Shown here: positions 17,095-25,424 of the stretch, one piece after another | Numbering within the stretch: the stretch's first letter is position 1 | How the letters are laid out: every line of letters starts with the position of its first letter | Source: Paludisphaera soli | GTDB lineage: Bacteria; Planctomycetota; Planctomycetia; Isosphaerales; Isosphaeraceae | Direction of reading: 5' to 3' | Length of the DNA stretch: 64,000 nucleotides | Assembly (NCBI RefSeq): GCF_011064595.1 | Contig: NZ_JAALJI010000015.1 | Span: 62,001-126,000, forward strand | Notes under the pieces: model-generated | The model's database searches: none | Told to the model about the DNA's origin: nothing | Seen by the model: only the letters and a program-made list of their open reading frames with translations | Program-made: the position numbers and the translations under genes

Positions 17095-17286
17095 ATGGCC
17101 GCGAGAGGGAAGATCCGCGTCACTCGTGATGGCGAGCGTCTGACCGCCTTCATACCGCCTGCCCTCAACGAACAAGTCCGAGTCGAGGCCGTCGTCCGCC
17201 GCGAATCCATCTCGGACGTAGTTACGCGACGCCTCTCCGACTCTTACCGGCGTGATGCAGATCTCCAACCTGCGAAGTCCGGATAA
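17095..17286 (+). CDS. Small Arc/CopG-like DNA-binding protein
   Basis: A 63-aa basic protein behind a near-perfect ribosome-binding site (AAGGAGGT). The sequence RLTAFIPPALNEQVRVEAVVRR followed by SISDVVTRRLSD fits a ribbon-helix-helix fold. It is the first gene rightward of the operator pair and leads the early region, so it may be a Cro-like or early regulator. Too short for firm family assignment. Confidence 0.55.
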   Translation: MAARGKIRVTRDGERLTAFIPPALNEQVRVEAVVRRESISDVVTRRLSDSYRRDADLQPAKSG

Positions 17287-17345
17287 ATCCTCACGAGTTG
17301 TCGGGAGCATACACCACGTTTCTTCTCGTCTATTACGAGGGAGCC

Positions 17346-17672
17346 ATGATCCCGCCCGTCCCTCCGCTGGAAGACCTACAGCCGTTCAAGGCGGTGGCCG
17401 CGTCGATCGGCCTGACCATCACCGCAGCGCATCGGTGGCGGCACAACCCGGACACGCCGTTCCACGCGTGGAAGGTGGGGCGGGAGTGGATGACGACCGA
17501 GGCGGCGGCGGCCGAGTTCATCCGGCTCCGGACGGAGCGGGCGTCGCGTGGTCGCGGGGCGGTCGAAGGTCCGCCCTCGCCTCGACCGGAGCAGGCCGCC
17601 CGGGTGCTCGACCGGCACGCCCGACGACTCCACCAGGCCGCGAAAGCGGCCAACGACCGGGCCGGCTGGTGA
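17346..17672 (+). CDS. Excisionase/DUF1580-like helix-turn-helix protein
   Basis: A 108-aa protein from ATG 17346 after GAGGGAG. The first 60 residues (KAVAASIGLTITAAHRWRHN, then FHAWKVGREWMTTEAA) follow the pattern of MerR/excisionase-type winged helices such as planctomycete DUF1580: read a row, choose a helix-turn-helix, then a wing with a Trp-rich strand. A basic tail follows. Position in the early region suits an excisionase or early regulator. Which of these cannot be settled. Confidence 0.55.
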   Translation: MIPPVPPLEDLQPFKAVAASIGLTITAAHRWRHNPDTPFHAWKVGREWMTTEAAAAEFIRLRTERASRGRGAVEGPPSPRPEQAARVLDRHARRLHQAAKAANDRAGW

Positions 17673-17709
17673 GCCCGGCCCCTTCCCCGCCCCACCGAGG
17701 AACCGCCTC

Positions 17710-18171
17710 ATGAAGACGACGCCCGAATCCGTAGACGCCGAGCTGCGGGACCTCGCCCACGGGTTCCGGCTCCCCGACGACTTCGCGTCCGACGAGGTCG
17801 TTCGCCGCGCGGCGGCGTTCGACGCGGCGGGGACCGTGGAGTTCCCGACGCGCCTGCTCGCGTTCGCGGCGGCCCTCGACGGGTTCGCCGAGCATCTGCG
17901 GGCGATCGACACATCCCCCGCCTCGCTGCGGATGACGCCGGCCGCCTGGGGCGATCCGGAGGGGAGCTTCCTCAAGGCGTACGCCTCGATGGGGACCCTC
18001 CCCGCCCGATCGCTGGGGCGCGCCCTCGCGGCGTTCCGGCGGGGCGATCGGGCGGCGGCCGCCGACCACCTGGCGGTGACGCTCGCCCACGTAGTCTACG
18101 CGGCCGACCAGCTCGGCCTCGACCTGGGCGAGGCCGTCGCCCGGGTCGCCCCGGCCGTCGCCCCGGCCTGA
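17710..18171 (+). CDS. Hypothetical prophage early protein
   Basis: A 153-aa, almost entirely helical, Ala-rich protein. The C-terminal part (DHLAVTLAHVVYAADQLGLD, then LGEAVARVAPAV) is faintly like the helical core of MazG-type nucleotide pyrophosphohydrolases, but the metal-binding E-x-x-E motif is not clear. Treat as unknown. It lies in the co-directional early gene string. Confidence 0.55.
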   Translation: MKTTPESVDAELRDLAHGFRLPDDFASDEVVRRAAAFDAAGTVEFPTRLLAFAAALDGFAEHLRAIDTSPASLRMTPAAWGDPEGSFLKAYASMGTLPARSLGRALAAFRRGDRAAAADHLAVTLAHVVYAADQLGLDLGEAVARVAPAVAPA

Positions 18172-18233
18172 CCGGCCCGGCGGCCCCTCGTCCGAACCGA
18201 CCTCCCTGATCCATCACCACCGAGGAGTTGAAC

Positions 18234-18893
18234 ATGAACGACGGCAAGTCGTTGACGGAGATGCTGCGCGCACGGGCCGAGCTGGAGGACCGCATCCGGG
18301 AGCATGAAAAGCGGTACGCCCGGACCAAGGCCGAGTGCACGGCGAGGGCGGCCGAGGAGTACGCCCGGGTCTGCAAGCCGGCGATCGAGGCGGCGATGGC
18401 GCCGCTCGACCCGGTGGCCGAGGAGGGGAAGCCGCTCGCGGCCGAGGCGGTCGCCCTCGACGACCGGATCGGCCCGGTGCTGGAGGACGGCAAGGTCGTG
18501 CTGTTCTTCCGGGCCGGGGAAGAGGGCCCGTACGCGGCCTACCTCGACGCGGACGGCGACCTGGCGATCGCGCCGGCGTCGTGGTCCTCGTCGCTCCCCC
18601 TCCCGGATCCGGCCCCCGAGCGGGCCCCCGCCGGACCGGACGTCGAGTCCGAGCGCGGCCCCGACGGCGTGCTCCGGGTGATCGCGGACGGCGTGCGGGA
18701 CGCGCTCAAGGCCCGGGGGTTCGAGCCGGTCGACGTCGACGCGCGGGGGTGGGCGGCGGCGGTCTCGGGCTGCCGCTGCCCGAAGTGCCGGGCGGCCCGG
18801 GGCGAGGTCCGGGAGGCCGACGCGTCCCCGCCGGCCGCCGAGCCGGCCGACGTCGAGGAGTCGGTCGTGGCGATCGACGCGGAGGTCTCCTGA
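18234..18893 (+). CDS. Hypothetical prophage early protein with coiled coil
   Basis: A 219-aa protein from ATG 18234, six bases after GAGGAG. Residues 1-50 form a charged coiled coil (RAELEDRIREHEKRYARTKA). A small beta-rich domain follows (VVLFFRAGEEGPYAAYLDAD), then an acidic tail with CRCPKC, a possible half zinc site. It sits just ahead of the annealing protein, so an accessory recombination role is possible but unproven. Confidence 0.6.
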   Translation: MNDGKSLTEMLRARAELEDRIREHEKRYARTKAECTARAAEEYARVCKPAIEAAMAPLDPVAEEGKPLAAEAVALDDRIGPVLEDGKVVLFFRAGEEGPYAAYLDADGDLAIAPASWSSSLPLPDPAPERAPAGPDVESERGPDGVLRVIADGVRDALKARGFEPVDVDARGWAAAVSGCRCPKCRAARGEVREADASPPAAEPADVEESVVAIDAEVS

Positions 18894-18987
18894 GGTTCGG
18901 CCGGCGGATCTTCGACGCGGCCCGGGCGATTGAGCCGGGCCGCGTCGGGGGCGGTCCACGATCCCACCATCTTGCGAGGCGACGGCG

Positions 18988-19455
18988 ATGGACGAGGTCG
19001 ACGAAGGGGGCGAGATCCAGGCGGCGAGGAAGCCGCCGAGCAACCACACCATCTTCGCGTACCTGGCGGCCCCGTTCCCGAGGGACGCGGTGCGGTCGAG
19101 GGAACTGAAGGGGGAGCGGTTCCACTACGTGACGGCCCGGACGGTCATGAACCGGCTGGACGAAGTGCTGGGCCCGTGGAACTGGTCGGACCATTACGAG
19201 GTCACGCCGCTGGGCGTGAAGTGCGTGCTGACGGTCCGGCTGCCGGACGGCCGGGAGGTCGTGAAGGAGGACGTGGGGGGCCTCAGCGCCACGCCGGACG
19301 CGAGCGACAAGGAGAAGACGGCGTTCACGGACGCGTTCAAGCGGGCGGCGGTGAAGTTCGGCGTGGGGCGCTACCTGTACAAGGACGGCGTGCCGGACTT
19401 CGTGCGGGGGATCCTCGCGGCCGAGGCCGAGGCGCGGAAGGAGGGCCGGCGATGA
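18988..19455 (+). CDS. Rad52/Rad22-like single-strand annealing protein
   Basis: A 155-aa recombinase of the Rad52/22 superfamily. It anneals complementary single strands in phage recombination. Diagnostic segments are YVTARTVMNRLDEVLGPWNW, a beta-hairpin core (VKCVLTVRLPDGREVVKEDV), and the SDKEKTAFTDAFKRAAVKFGVGRYLY block that carries the family signature. Length matches phage versions, which keep only the annealing domain. The stop overlaps the next start (ATGA), so translation is coupled with the prim-pol gene. Confidence 0.82.
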   Translation: MDEVDEGGEIQAARKPPSNHTIFAYLAAPFPRDAVRSRELKGERFHYVTARTVMNRLDEVLGPWNWSDHYEVTPLGVKCVLTVRLPDGREVVKEDVGGLSATPDASDKEKTAFTDAFKRAAVKFGVGRYLYKDGVPDFVRGILAAEAEARKEGRR

Positions 19456-20375
19456 CGCCGCTCGACGTCGCCGAGTGCCGCCGCTGGGCGGCCTTCTACC
19501 GGTCGCGGGGGTTCAACCCGCTGCCGAGCCGGACGGACGCCAAACGGCCGCTGGTCCGGTTCGCGGACCTCTGGGAGAAGCCGCTGCCGGCCGGGGCGTT
19601 CGACCGGTTCGAGACCTCGAACGTGCAGGTGATGACGGGCCGGCGTTGGGGCCTGCTGGTGATCGACCTGGACGGGCCGGAGGCGGCCGAGCGGTTCGAC
19701 GCGATGGGGCCGGTCCCGCCGACGTGGGCCAGCCACTCGGGGGGCGGCGGTCGGCATCTCTGGTTCGCGGTCCCGACGGAGGGGCGTCCGCTGCCCAAGG
19801 CGTTCCTCTGGCGCGGCGACGGCGGGCATTCGGCGATCGAGCGGCTATGCGACCGCTCGCTGATCCTGGCGCCGCCGTCGATCCACCCGAAGACGGGCCG
19901 GCGTTACCGGTGGCTGGACAAGCGGCGTTCGCCGCTGGGGATGGGGAAGCCGGCCCCCTGCCCCGCCTGGGTCCTGCAGCTCGCCCCGGAGGCGGCCCGC
20001 GTCGAGCCGATCGTTTCGGCCCCGGTCGCGGCCCGCCCCTCCCGAAACGCGCCGGGGCGGGCTCCAGGGCCTTGGATCCCCTGGCGGGAGGTCGTCGCCC
20101 GGCTCGACGTGCCGGCCGTCGCGAGGTCGTGGGGCGTGCGGACGGTGGGCGAGCCGCAGAGGCGGCCCTCGGGGACGTGGCTGCCGTGCCACGCCATCGA
20201 CCGGCCGGACGCCCACCCGTCGGCGGCGATCCACGTCGAGACCGGCGCGTACATCGACTCGGGATCGGGGTTGAAGCTGCGGTTCTGCGAGCTGGCCGTC
20301 GCGCTGGGCGTGTACGCGACGGACCGGGAGGCGTTCGAAGACCTGGGGGAGTCATGTCTAGCGCGACGGCGATGA
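19452..20375 (+). CDS. Bifunctional DNA primase/polymerase (prim-pol) domain protein
   Basis: A 307-aa protein starting at the ATG that overlaps the Rad52-like stop. The N-terminal 180 residues are a prim-pol domain: GFNPLPSRTDAKRPLVRF, catalytic acidic pair in LLVIDLDG, and the His-containing SHSGGGGRHLWF. The C-terminal 100 residues may hold a CHC2-like remnant (GTWLPCHAIDRPDAHPSAAI), as in primases that bind zinc, though it is incomplete. It would prime or extend DNA in phage replication. No helicase domain is fused; the SF2 helicase two genes downstream may serve. Confidence 0.8.
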   Translation: MTPLDVAECRRWAAFYRSRGFNPLPSRTDAKRPLVRFADLWEKPLPAGAFDRFETSNVQVMTGRRWGLLVIDLDGPEAAERFDAMGPVPPTWASHSGGGGRHLWFAVPTEGRPLPKAFLWRGDGGHSAIERLCDRSLILAPPSIHPKTGRRYRWLDKRRSPLGMGKPAPCPAWVLQLAPEAARVEPIVSAPVAARPSRNAPGRAPGPWIPWREVVARLDVPAVARSWGVRTVGEPQRRPSGTWLPCHAIDRPDAHPSAAIHVETGAYIDSGSGLKLRFCELAVALGVYATDREAFEDLGESCLARRR

Positions 20376-21712
20376 AGGCGAAGCGGTGGGCGGCGTACCG
20401 GCGGATGGCGGACGGCTCGGCGAGGCTGCTGGGCGTGGTCGAGGCCGACGGGGAGAAGGCGGCGATCCGGGCGGCGATGGCCGAGCACGGGCTCGCCTGG
20501 CGGGCGGTCGCGGTCCGGATCGCCGGCGACGGCGAGCCCGCGGGCTCGATCGTGGTGGGACGGCCGGCGAGCCCGAGGCCCTGGGACGGGACGGAGCTGG
20601 TCCGGCACGAGCTGTCGGCGATGTTCCCGGACATGACGCCGGACGTGTACGGGAAGCTCGTCGAGAGCGTCCGCGAGCACGGGGCGATGAAGCCGGTCGT
20701 GCTGCACGAGGAGGCGGTACTCGACGGCTGGCACCGCTACCGGGCGTATCGCGAGGTCGGCGTCCCGTTCGACGTCGAGGACTGGAGCGGGGAGTACGGG
20801 TCGGCCCTCGCGTTCGTGCTCGCCGAGAACGAGGTCCGGCGCGACCTGACGCCCTCGCAACGGGCGGCCCTGGCGGTCGAGGTCAAGAAGCGGCTGGGGG
20901 AGGAGTATCGGGAGCGGTCGATCGCCAACCTCAAGTACAGCGGCGAAGAGGCCAAGGATCGAGTTACCAAGATTGGTAACTCGATGGCGAACGCCCAAGC
21001 CGAAGCGGCCGAGGCCCTAGGAGTTTCGAAAGGCTACGTCCACGACGCGGAGCGGATCGAGGAAACCTCTCCCCAGACGTTCGAGGCGGTCAAGCGGGGC
21101 GAGAAGACGATCCCGCAGGCCAAGCGGGAGCTGGGGCTCGACCGGCCCAAGCCGAAGGCCGAGCCGGAGCCGGAGCCCGCCCCCGAGCCGAAGGCCCCGC
21201 CGAGGACGGTGGTGAACGGCGAGGCGAGGGAGGACGCGGCGGTCGAGCGGCTGCGGGCGAAGGGGGTGATCCCGGCCGACGCCCTGGTGACGGTCGAGGA
21301 TCCGGGCGAGGACGCGACGGACCTGGAGGCGATCAAGGAGGAGCACGCCGAGCGGGCGGCGAAGGCGGACGAGCTGCCCGACGACGAGTGGCTCGCCCGG
21401 CTGCCGCTGACTTCGAAGCTGACCGGGCTGAGCCTCGACCGGTTCAAGCGGGACGCGCTCTATTACCGGCGTTTCGAGGCGATGCGTCGGAAGCTGGTCG
21501 ACTTCCACGGCCGAGCGGTGAAGGAGGTCTTCAAGGGGACGGCGTTCCGGGGCTTCGTGGCGTTCTCGGTCGCCCGGCTGCTGAAGGTCGAGCACCCCGA
21601 CCGGTGGCACCCCTGCCCGGCCGTGGACAAGGGGGGCTGCGACGGGTCCGGCACGGTCCCGATGCTCGGCGACTGCCCGATGTGCCGAGGGAGGGGGTAT
21701 CTGGCCCGATGA
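20354..21712 (+). CDS. ParB-like nuclease-domain protein with C-terminal zinc finger
   Basis: A 452-aa phage protein. Residues about 75-175 form a ParB/Srx domain (KLVESVREHGAMKPVVLHEE, VLDGWHRYRAYREVG, ENEVRRDLTPSQRAAL). A helix-turn-helix region follows (AAEALGVSKGYVHDAERI) and a Pro/Glu-rich linker. The last 35 residues hold four to six Cys (CPAVDKGGCDG, CPMCRGRG) likely to bind zinc. Similar ParB-like proteins occur in early regions of actinophages. It overlaps both neighbours. Role in replication or transcription control is inference. Confidence 0.75.
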   Translation: MSSATAMKAKRWAAYRRMADGSARLLGVVEADGEKAAIRAAMAEHGLAWRAVAVRIAGDGEPAGSIVVGRPASPRPWDGTELVRHELSAMFPDMTPDVYGKLVESVREHGAMKPVVLHEEAVLDGWHRYRAYREVGVPFDVEDWSGEYGSALAFVLAENEVRRDLTPSQRAALAVEVKKRLGEEYRERSIANLKYSGEEAKDRVTKIGNSMANAQAEAAEALGVSKGYVHDAERIEETSPQTFEAVKRGEKTIPQAKRELGLDRPKPKAEPEPEPAPEPKAPPRTVVNGEAREDAAVERLRAKGVIPADALVTVEDPGEDATDLEAIKEEHAERAAKADELPDDEWLARLPLTSKLTGLSLDRFKRDALYYRRFEAMRRKLVDFHGRAVKEVFKGTAFRGFVAFSVARLLKVEHPDRWHPCPAVDKGGCDGSGTVPMLGDCPMCRGRGYLAR

Positions 21713-23301
21713 ACGCCACCCTCCTCGCGACGCCGGAACTCGGCGAGAACACGCTCTCCCCCCGGCCGTACCAGGTCGAGGCGATCGACGCGGCCCGCGC
21801 CGCGCTGGCGGGGAAGCGGTCGACCGTGGTGATCCTCCCCACCGGGACGGGCAAGACGGTGCTGTTCGCGACGATCGTCCGCCGGGTCGTCGAGCGGGGG
21901 GGGCGGGTCCTGATTTTGGCGCATCGCGCCGAGCTGATCACGCAGGCGGCGGACACGATCGAGCGGGTGGGGGTGATGCCGGGCGTCGAACGGGCGGAGA
22001 GCTACGCGCGGTCGGCGTTCGACCCGGCCTGCGTGGTGGCGAGCGTCCAGACGCTCTCGGGGCGGAAGCGGCTCCAGTCGTGGGACCCGGACCACTTCGA
22101 CCTGATCGTGATCGACGAGGCCCATCACGCCACGGCCGAGACTTACCAACGGATCTTGAAGCACTTCCGCCGGGCGAAGGTGCTGGGGGTGACGGCGACG
22201 CCGGACCGTGCCGACGACGACGAGATCGCCGACGTGTTCGAGTCGGTCGCGTACGAGATGACGATCTGGGACGCGATGACGGCCCCCTCCCCCGGTCCTT
22301 ACCTGTCGCGGCTCAAGGTGGTCCGGTGCGAGACGCCGGTCGACCTGCGGGGGATCCGGACGACGGGGGGCGACTTCAACGCGACGGACCTGGAGGACCG
22401 GATCGGGCCGCTGGTGGAGACGCTGGCGAACGCGGTCCGCGACCAGGTGGGGGACCGTCAGACGATCGTGTTCACGCCGGACTGCGGCTCGGCCTCGGCG
22501 ATGGCGACGGCGCTGCAGAGCCTCAATTTGAGGGCCGACTACGTGTGGGGCGACTCGCCCGACCGCGAGGCGAAGGTCCGGACGTACAAGGAGGGCGACC
22601 TCCAGATCCTCTGCAACTGCATGCTCTTCACCGAGGGCTTCGACGCCCCCCGGACGTCCGCCATCGCGTTGTGCCGGCCGACGCAGAGTCGGGCCCTGTA
22701 CTCGCAGATGGTGGGACGCGGGACGCGGCTCGCCCCCGGCAAGGAGGACTGCCTCCTCGTCGACTTCGCGTGGCTGACCGACTCGATGGATCTGGTCCGG
22801 CCCGCCGACCTGTTCGACCGGTCGGACCGGGGCGACGACGAGGCCGAGGTCCTGAACGAGCTGATCGAGGCCTCGGCCGGCGCGATCGACGTCGTCGAGG
22901 CGTCGCGGCAGGCGAAGGAAGAGGCGACGCGGCGGCAGGCCGTGCGGGTCAAGGCGAAGGCACGAAAGATCGACATGCGGTGGGTCTCCTACGACCCGCT
23001 GGCGATGGCGGACACGCTGGGGATCTCGTTCCGGGGATCCTCGGCGGCCGTGCACGACCCGGCGACGCCCAAGCAGGTGGCCCGGCTGGCCGGGTTCGAC
23101 GTGGTCGAGGCGGACAAGCTGAGCCGCCGCCGGGCGTCCAAGCTGCTCGACGTGATGGTCGAGCGACGGAACAAGAACCTCGCCACGCCCAAGCAGGTGA
23201 CGTGGCTGATCAAGAAGGACGTGCCGCCGGAGCTGGCGCGCGCGATGAGCTTCCACGAGGCCAAGGCGAAGTTGGACGAGCTGTTCAACGGCCGGGGCTG
23301 A
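21709..23301 (+). CDS. SF2 DEAD/DEAH-type helicase
   Basis: A 530-aa superfamily 2 helicase starting at the ATG overlapping the preceding TGA. Motifs in order: RPYQVEAIDA (Q-like), Walker A ILPTGTGKTVLF, Ia LILAHRAEL, II VIDEAHHA, III GVTATPDR, then IV-VI including TEGFDAPRT and QMVGRGTRLAPGK. The C-terminal 130 residues carry a twofold repeat (ATPKQVARLAGFDV, ATPKQVTWLIKKDV), a small helical motif seen in related phage helicases. It is probably the replicative or recombination helicase of the phage. Confidence 0.92.
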   Translation: MNATLLATPELGENTLSPRPYQVEAIDAARAALAGKRSTVVILPTGTGKTVLFATIVRRVVERGGRVLILAHRAELITQAADTIERVGVMPGVERAESYARSAFDPACVVASVQTLSGRKRLQSWDPDHFDLIVIDEAHHATAETYQRILKHFRRAKVLGVTATPDRADDDEIADVFESVAYEMTIWDAMTAPSPGPYLSRLKVVRCETPVDLRGIRTTGGDFNATDLEDRIGPLVETLANAVRDQVGDRQTIVFTPDCGSASAMATALQSLNLRADYVWGDSPDREAKVRTYKEGDLQILCNCMLFTEGFDAPRTSAIALCRPTQSRALYSQMVGRGTRLAPGKEDCLLVDFAWLTDSMDLVRPADLFDRSDRGDDEAEVLNELIEASAGAIDVVEASRQAKEEATRRQAVRVKAKARKIDMRWVSYDPLAMADTLGISFRGSSAAVHDPATPKQVARLAGFDVVEADKLSRRRASKLLDVMVERRNKNLATPKQVTWLIKKDVPPELARAMSFHEAKAKLDELFNGRG

Positions 23302-23309
23302 CCCAAAGC

Positions 23310-23696
23310 AGTGCAACGCAGCAGAGGACAGTTCGACGACCTCGCCGCGCGTCGCGGCGGGGCGGTGGCCCCGGCCTTCCGTCAAACGGCCGGGTGATCC
23401 TCCCTAAGCGCAAGCCACGGAGGCGGGCATCGGGTTGGAACCTCCCCGAGTGACGCGAGGCCGATCGCAGGGCGGCCGAATCGACGAGCGAAACCAGCTC
23501 CCCTACGGGGGTTCCGGGCAACGGGCGGGTACTCGATCCCGCAAGCGGCTTACGTCCCGGTCGACACGCGGTGAGTCGGTGAATGAAAAGCTGGACGGTA
23601 AGCGAGTCGTAGCGTCTGCAAAGCCGGAGATCGTCGGACACGAAGCCGGGGGCCGGAACCCAATACCGCAGGGGAAAGCCGCCCGTATCGACACCC
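23310..23696 (+). ncRNA. Candidate structured RNA, possibly orphan HEARO/omega-like element
   Basis: This 390-bp stretch has no coherent frame but a composition and local structure unlike nearby spacers. Strong stems include CCCGGCC/GGCCGGG around 23372-23396 and CTCCCCTACGGGGG near 23500-23513. A purine-rich GTGAGTCGGTGAATGAAAAG follows at about 23571-23590. It ends exactly at ATGAGGAG. Layout and length recall HEARO RNAs, the guide RNAs of IscB, which sit just upstream of ATGA, yet no IscB/TnpB gene follows. Resemblance is from memory; a leader RNA or decayed gene is the alternative. Confidence 0.35.
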
Positions 23697-23714
23697 ATGA
23701 GGAGATATAGACTC

Positions 23715-24236
23715 GTGCTCTCATTAGACGCGAAATCGGTCCGGGTGGTCCTGGAGGGGACGGCGCCGTTGGTGATGGAGGTGCACCGGCTGCGGTTCGA
23801 GCGCGACGGGGACGGCCGGGTGGTGCCGGCGGCCGTGCCGATCGCCCCGGACGCGGTGGCGGCGGACTACCTGGAGACGGACGGGGACGGGCGGCCGTGC
23901 ATCGGCTGGGCCGGGCTGATCCATCGGATGGTGGCGGGGCCGGGCGAGCGGGTCGACGAGGGGACGCTGCGGCGGGACTGCGGGCTGGACGTCGAGGGGG
24001 GCCGGCTGGTGGTCGAGGGCGCCTGGATCCCCCGCCCCGTCGAGCGGCGCGGCCCGGACGGGCGGTCGTGGACGTCCTACCTGCCGGCGTTCGACGCGTG
24101 GTCCGCGTCGGGGGTGCTGCTGTACGAGCCGTCGCTCTGGACGGAGGACGAGCTGCGGCGGGCCCTGGAAGGGGCCGGGGGCGATTCGTTCCGGGTGGCG
24201 TCGTGGGAGCCGTCGCGGAAGGCGGTGGCGGCGTGA
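23715..24236 (+). CDS. Hypothetical prophage protein
   Basis: A 173-aa beta-rich protein. GTG 23715, ten bases after AGGAG, is preferred; ATG 23697 in the same frame is the alternative and abuts the candidate RNA element. It contains VVLEGTAPLVMEVHRLRFERD and IGWAGLIHRMVAGPGE and a Trp-rich C-terminus. No family is recognised. Its stop overlaps the next GTG. Confidence 0.55.
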   Translation: MLSLDAKSVRVVLEGTAPLVMEVHRLRFERDGDGRVVPAAVPIAPDAVAADYLETDGDGRPCIGWAGLIHRMVAGPGERVDEGTLRRDCGLDVEGGRLVVEGAWIPRPVERRGPDGRSWTSYLPAFDAWSASGVLLYEPSLWTEDELRRALEGAGGDSFRVASWEPSRKAVAA

Positions 24237-24337
24237 CGGCGCTGCTGGGGGCCGCGGGGGCGTGGATCGTCGCGGCGTTGATGGTCGCCGCGTGCGTGGC
24301 GGCCGGGCGGGCGGACGAGGCCCTGGGGGAGGACTGA
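24233..24337 (+). CDS. Membrane microprotein (34 aa)
   Basis: A GTG overlapping the preceding TGA opens a 34-aa frame with one transmembrane helix (ALLGAAGAWIVAALMVAACV) and a short acidic tail. Tight overlap and the hydrophobic core argue it is translated. It could be a small holin-like or accessory membrane peptide; no evidence decides. Confidence 0.4.
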   Translation: MTALLGAAGAWIVAALMVAACVAAGRADEALGED

Positions 24338-24340
24338 GCG

Positions 24341-24415
24341 ATGCCGGGTTGGCTTTGGGTCGCGGCGTTCTGGATCGCGTTGGGCTGGATCGCGAGGAAG
24401 GAGCCGCCGCCGTGA
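24341..24415 (+). CDS. Membrane microprotein (24 aa)
   Basis: A 24-residue frame (MPGWLWVAAFWIALGWIARK plus four residues) starts 4 bp after the previous stop, with GGGGGAGGA upstream, and overlaps the next start by 4 bp. It is a Trp-rich hydrophobic helix ending in a basic stop-transfer. It is too short to be certain, but the packing suggests a real gene. Confidence 0.35.
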   Translation: MPGWLWVAAFWIALGWIARKEPPP

Positions 24416-24744
24416 ACGACGAAGCGCCGCCCGACTTCACGCGCGGCTGGCGGGGCCTGACCTGGACGGACCCGGACCTCGACGACGACGCGCGGGCCTG
24501 CATCGAGGAGGCGATCGCCTCCCGGAACTACTTCTGCGGTTCGGAGACGCTGGCGGATTGGCTCCGCGAGCGGGAGATGGGAAGGGCGACGAACGGATAC
24601 GGGAAGGAGGCGGGCGGTGTCCCTGACGAAGCGGCTGATCGAGGCGGGGTGGAGGGGGCCGCATCCGCTCGCGTCGTGGAGGTCGGCGGCCGAGCGAAAG
24701 GCCGAGGCCGACGCAAGCACGCGGCGGGCCCTTCCCTCTTCTGA
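24412..24744 (+). CDS. Hypothetical prophage protein
   Basis: A 110-aa protein whose GTG overlaps the preceding TGA. The N-terminal half (FTRGWRGLTWTDPDLDDDAR, then ACIEEAIASRNYFCGSETLAD) looks like a genuine folded domain. The C-terminal 40 residues are Gly/Arg-rich and overlap the next gene's start by 128 bp, so the true end or the overlap is uncertain. Function unknown. Confidence 0.4.
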   Translation: MNDEAPPDFTRGWRGLTWTDPDLDDDARACIEEAIASRNYFCGSETLADWLREREMGRATNGYGKEAGGVPDEAADRGGVEGAASARVVEVGGRAKGRGRRKHAAGPSLF

Positions 24745-24931
24745 CGCCCCGTTCGAACCGGCCGTCCGCCGCCCTCGCCAGGCCTCGACGGACCCCATCG
24801 GGCCGTCGGGGCACGTGCCGCTGCCGGGACAGCTGTCATTCCTCGACCGGCTCGACGACGAGCCCTCGCGACGGCCGAGGCGGCGGCGTCGCGAGGAATC
24901 CACGCCGCTGTTCGACGGGCTCGAACCTTGA
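24617..24931 (+). CDS. Hypothetical prophage protein, basic and Pro-rich
   Basis: A 104-aa frame starting GTG 24617 behind a strong AAGGAGG, which supports it over the overlapping frame. The N-terminus (SLTKRLIEAGWRGPHPLASW) is helical; the rest is low-complexity with a run of Arg and a C-terminal PGQLSFLDRLDDE. No family is recognised. Confidence 0.45.
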   Translation: MSLTKRLIEAGWRGPHPLASWRSAAERKAEADASTRRALPSSDAPFEPAVRRPRQASTDPIGPSGHVPLPGQLSFLDRLDDEPSRRPRRRRREESTPLFDGLEP

Positions 24932-24938
24932 GGGGGCG

Positions 24939-25424
24939 ATGGCGAGACGCGAGACGAGACGGATCGAGCTTCCCCCCGCCCCCGAGGCCGACGTCCTGGC
25001 CTCGTGCCGGGACCTGCTGCGGGCCAAGGGCTGCCGCGTCGAGCGGCGGAACACCGGGAAGTTCGTGCTGCCGGGCTCGAAGCGGTCGCGGGTCTTCCGG
25101 GCCGGCGAGCCCGGGGCGGCCGACCTCTTCGGTTGCTTCCCCGACGGCCGGCACTTCGAACTGGAGGTCAAGCGGAAGGACGAGCGCCCGAGGCTCGAAC
25201 AGGTGCGGTGGCTCCGCGAGGCCAACCGCTGGGGGCCCGCGTTCTGGGTCGACTCGACGGCGTGGCTGGAACGGATCCTCCCCGCCCTGCTGGACGGGGC
25301 GATCGTCGAGTACCTGCCGGACCGATGGCGGTTCCGCGTCGAGCTGGAGCTGCCGGGCGGCCGCAAGACGTCGGCGTGGCTGATGGAGGCGGGCGGGGAC
25401 TACGACCTGGGCTGGCCGGGCTGA
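24939..25424 (+). CDS. VRR-NUC-type nuclease
   Basis: A 161-aa protein of the PD-(D/E)XK fold. The active-site layout is AADLFGCFPDGRHFELEVKRK (Asp, then Glu-x-Lys), followed by the Gln of LEQVRWLREA typical of VRR-NUC proteins. The N-terminal segment EADVLASCRDLLRAKGC matches their first helix. Phage VRR-NUC proteins are structure-specific or Holliday-junction nucleases in replication. Its position at the end of the early block fits that. Confidence 0.78.
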   Translation: MARRETRRIELPPAPEADVLASCRDLLRAKGCRVERRNTGKFVLPGSKRSRVFRAGEPGAADLFGCFPDGRHFELEVKRKDERPRLEQVRWLREANRWGPAFWVDSTAWLERILPALLDGAIVEYLPDRWRFRVELELPGGRKTSAWLMEAGGDYDLGWPG

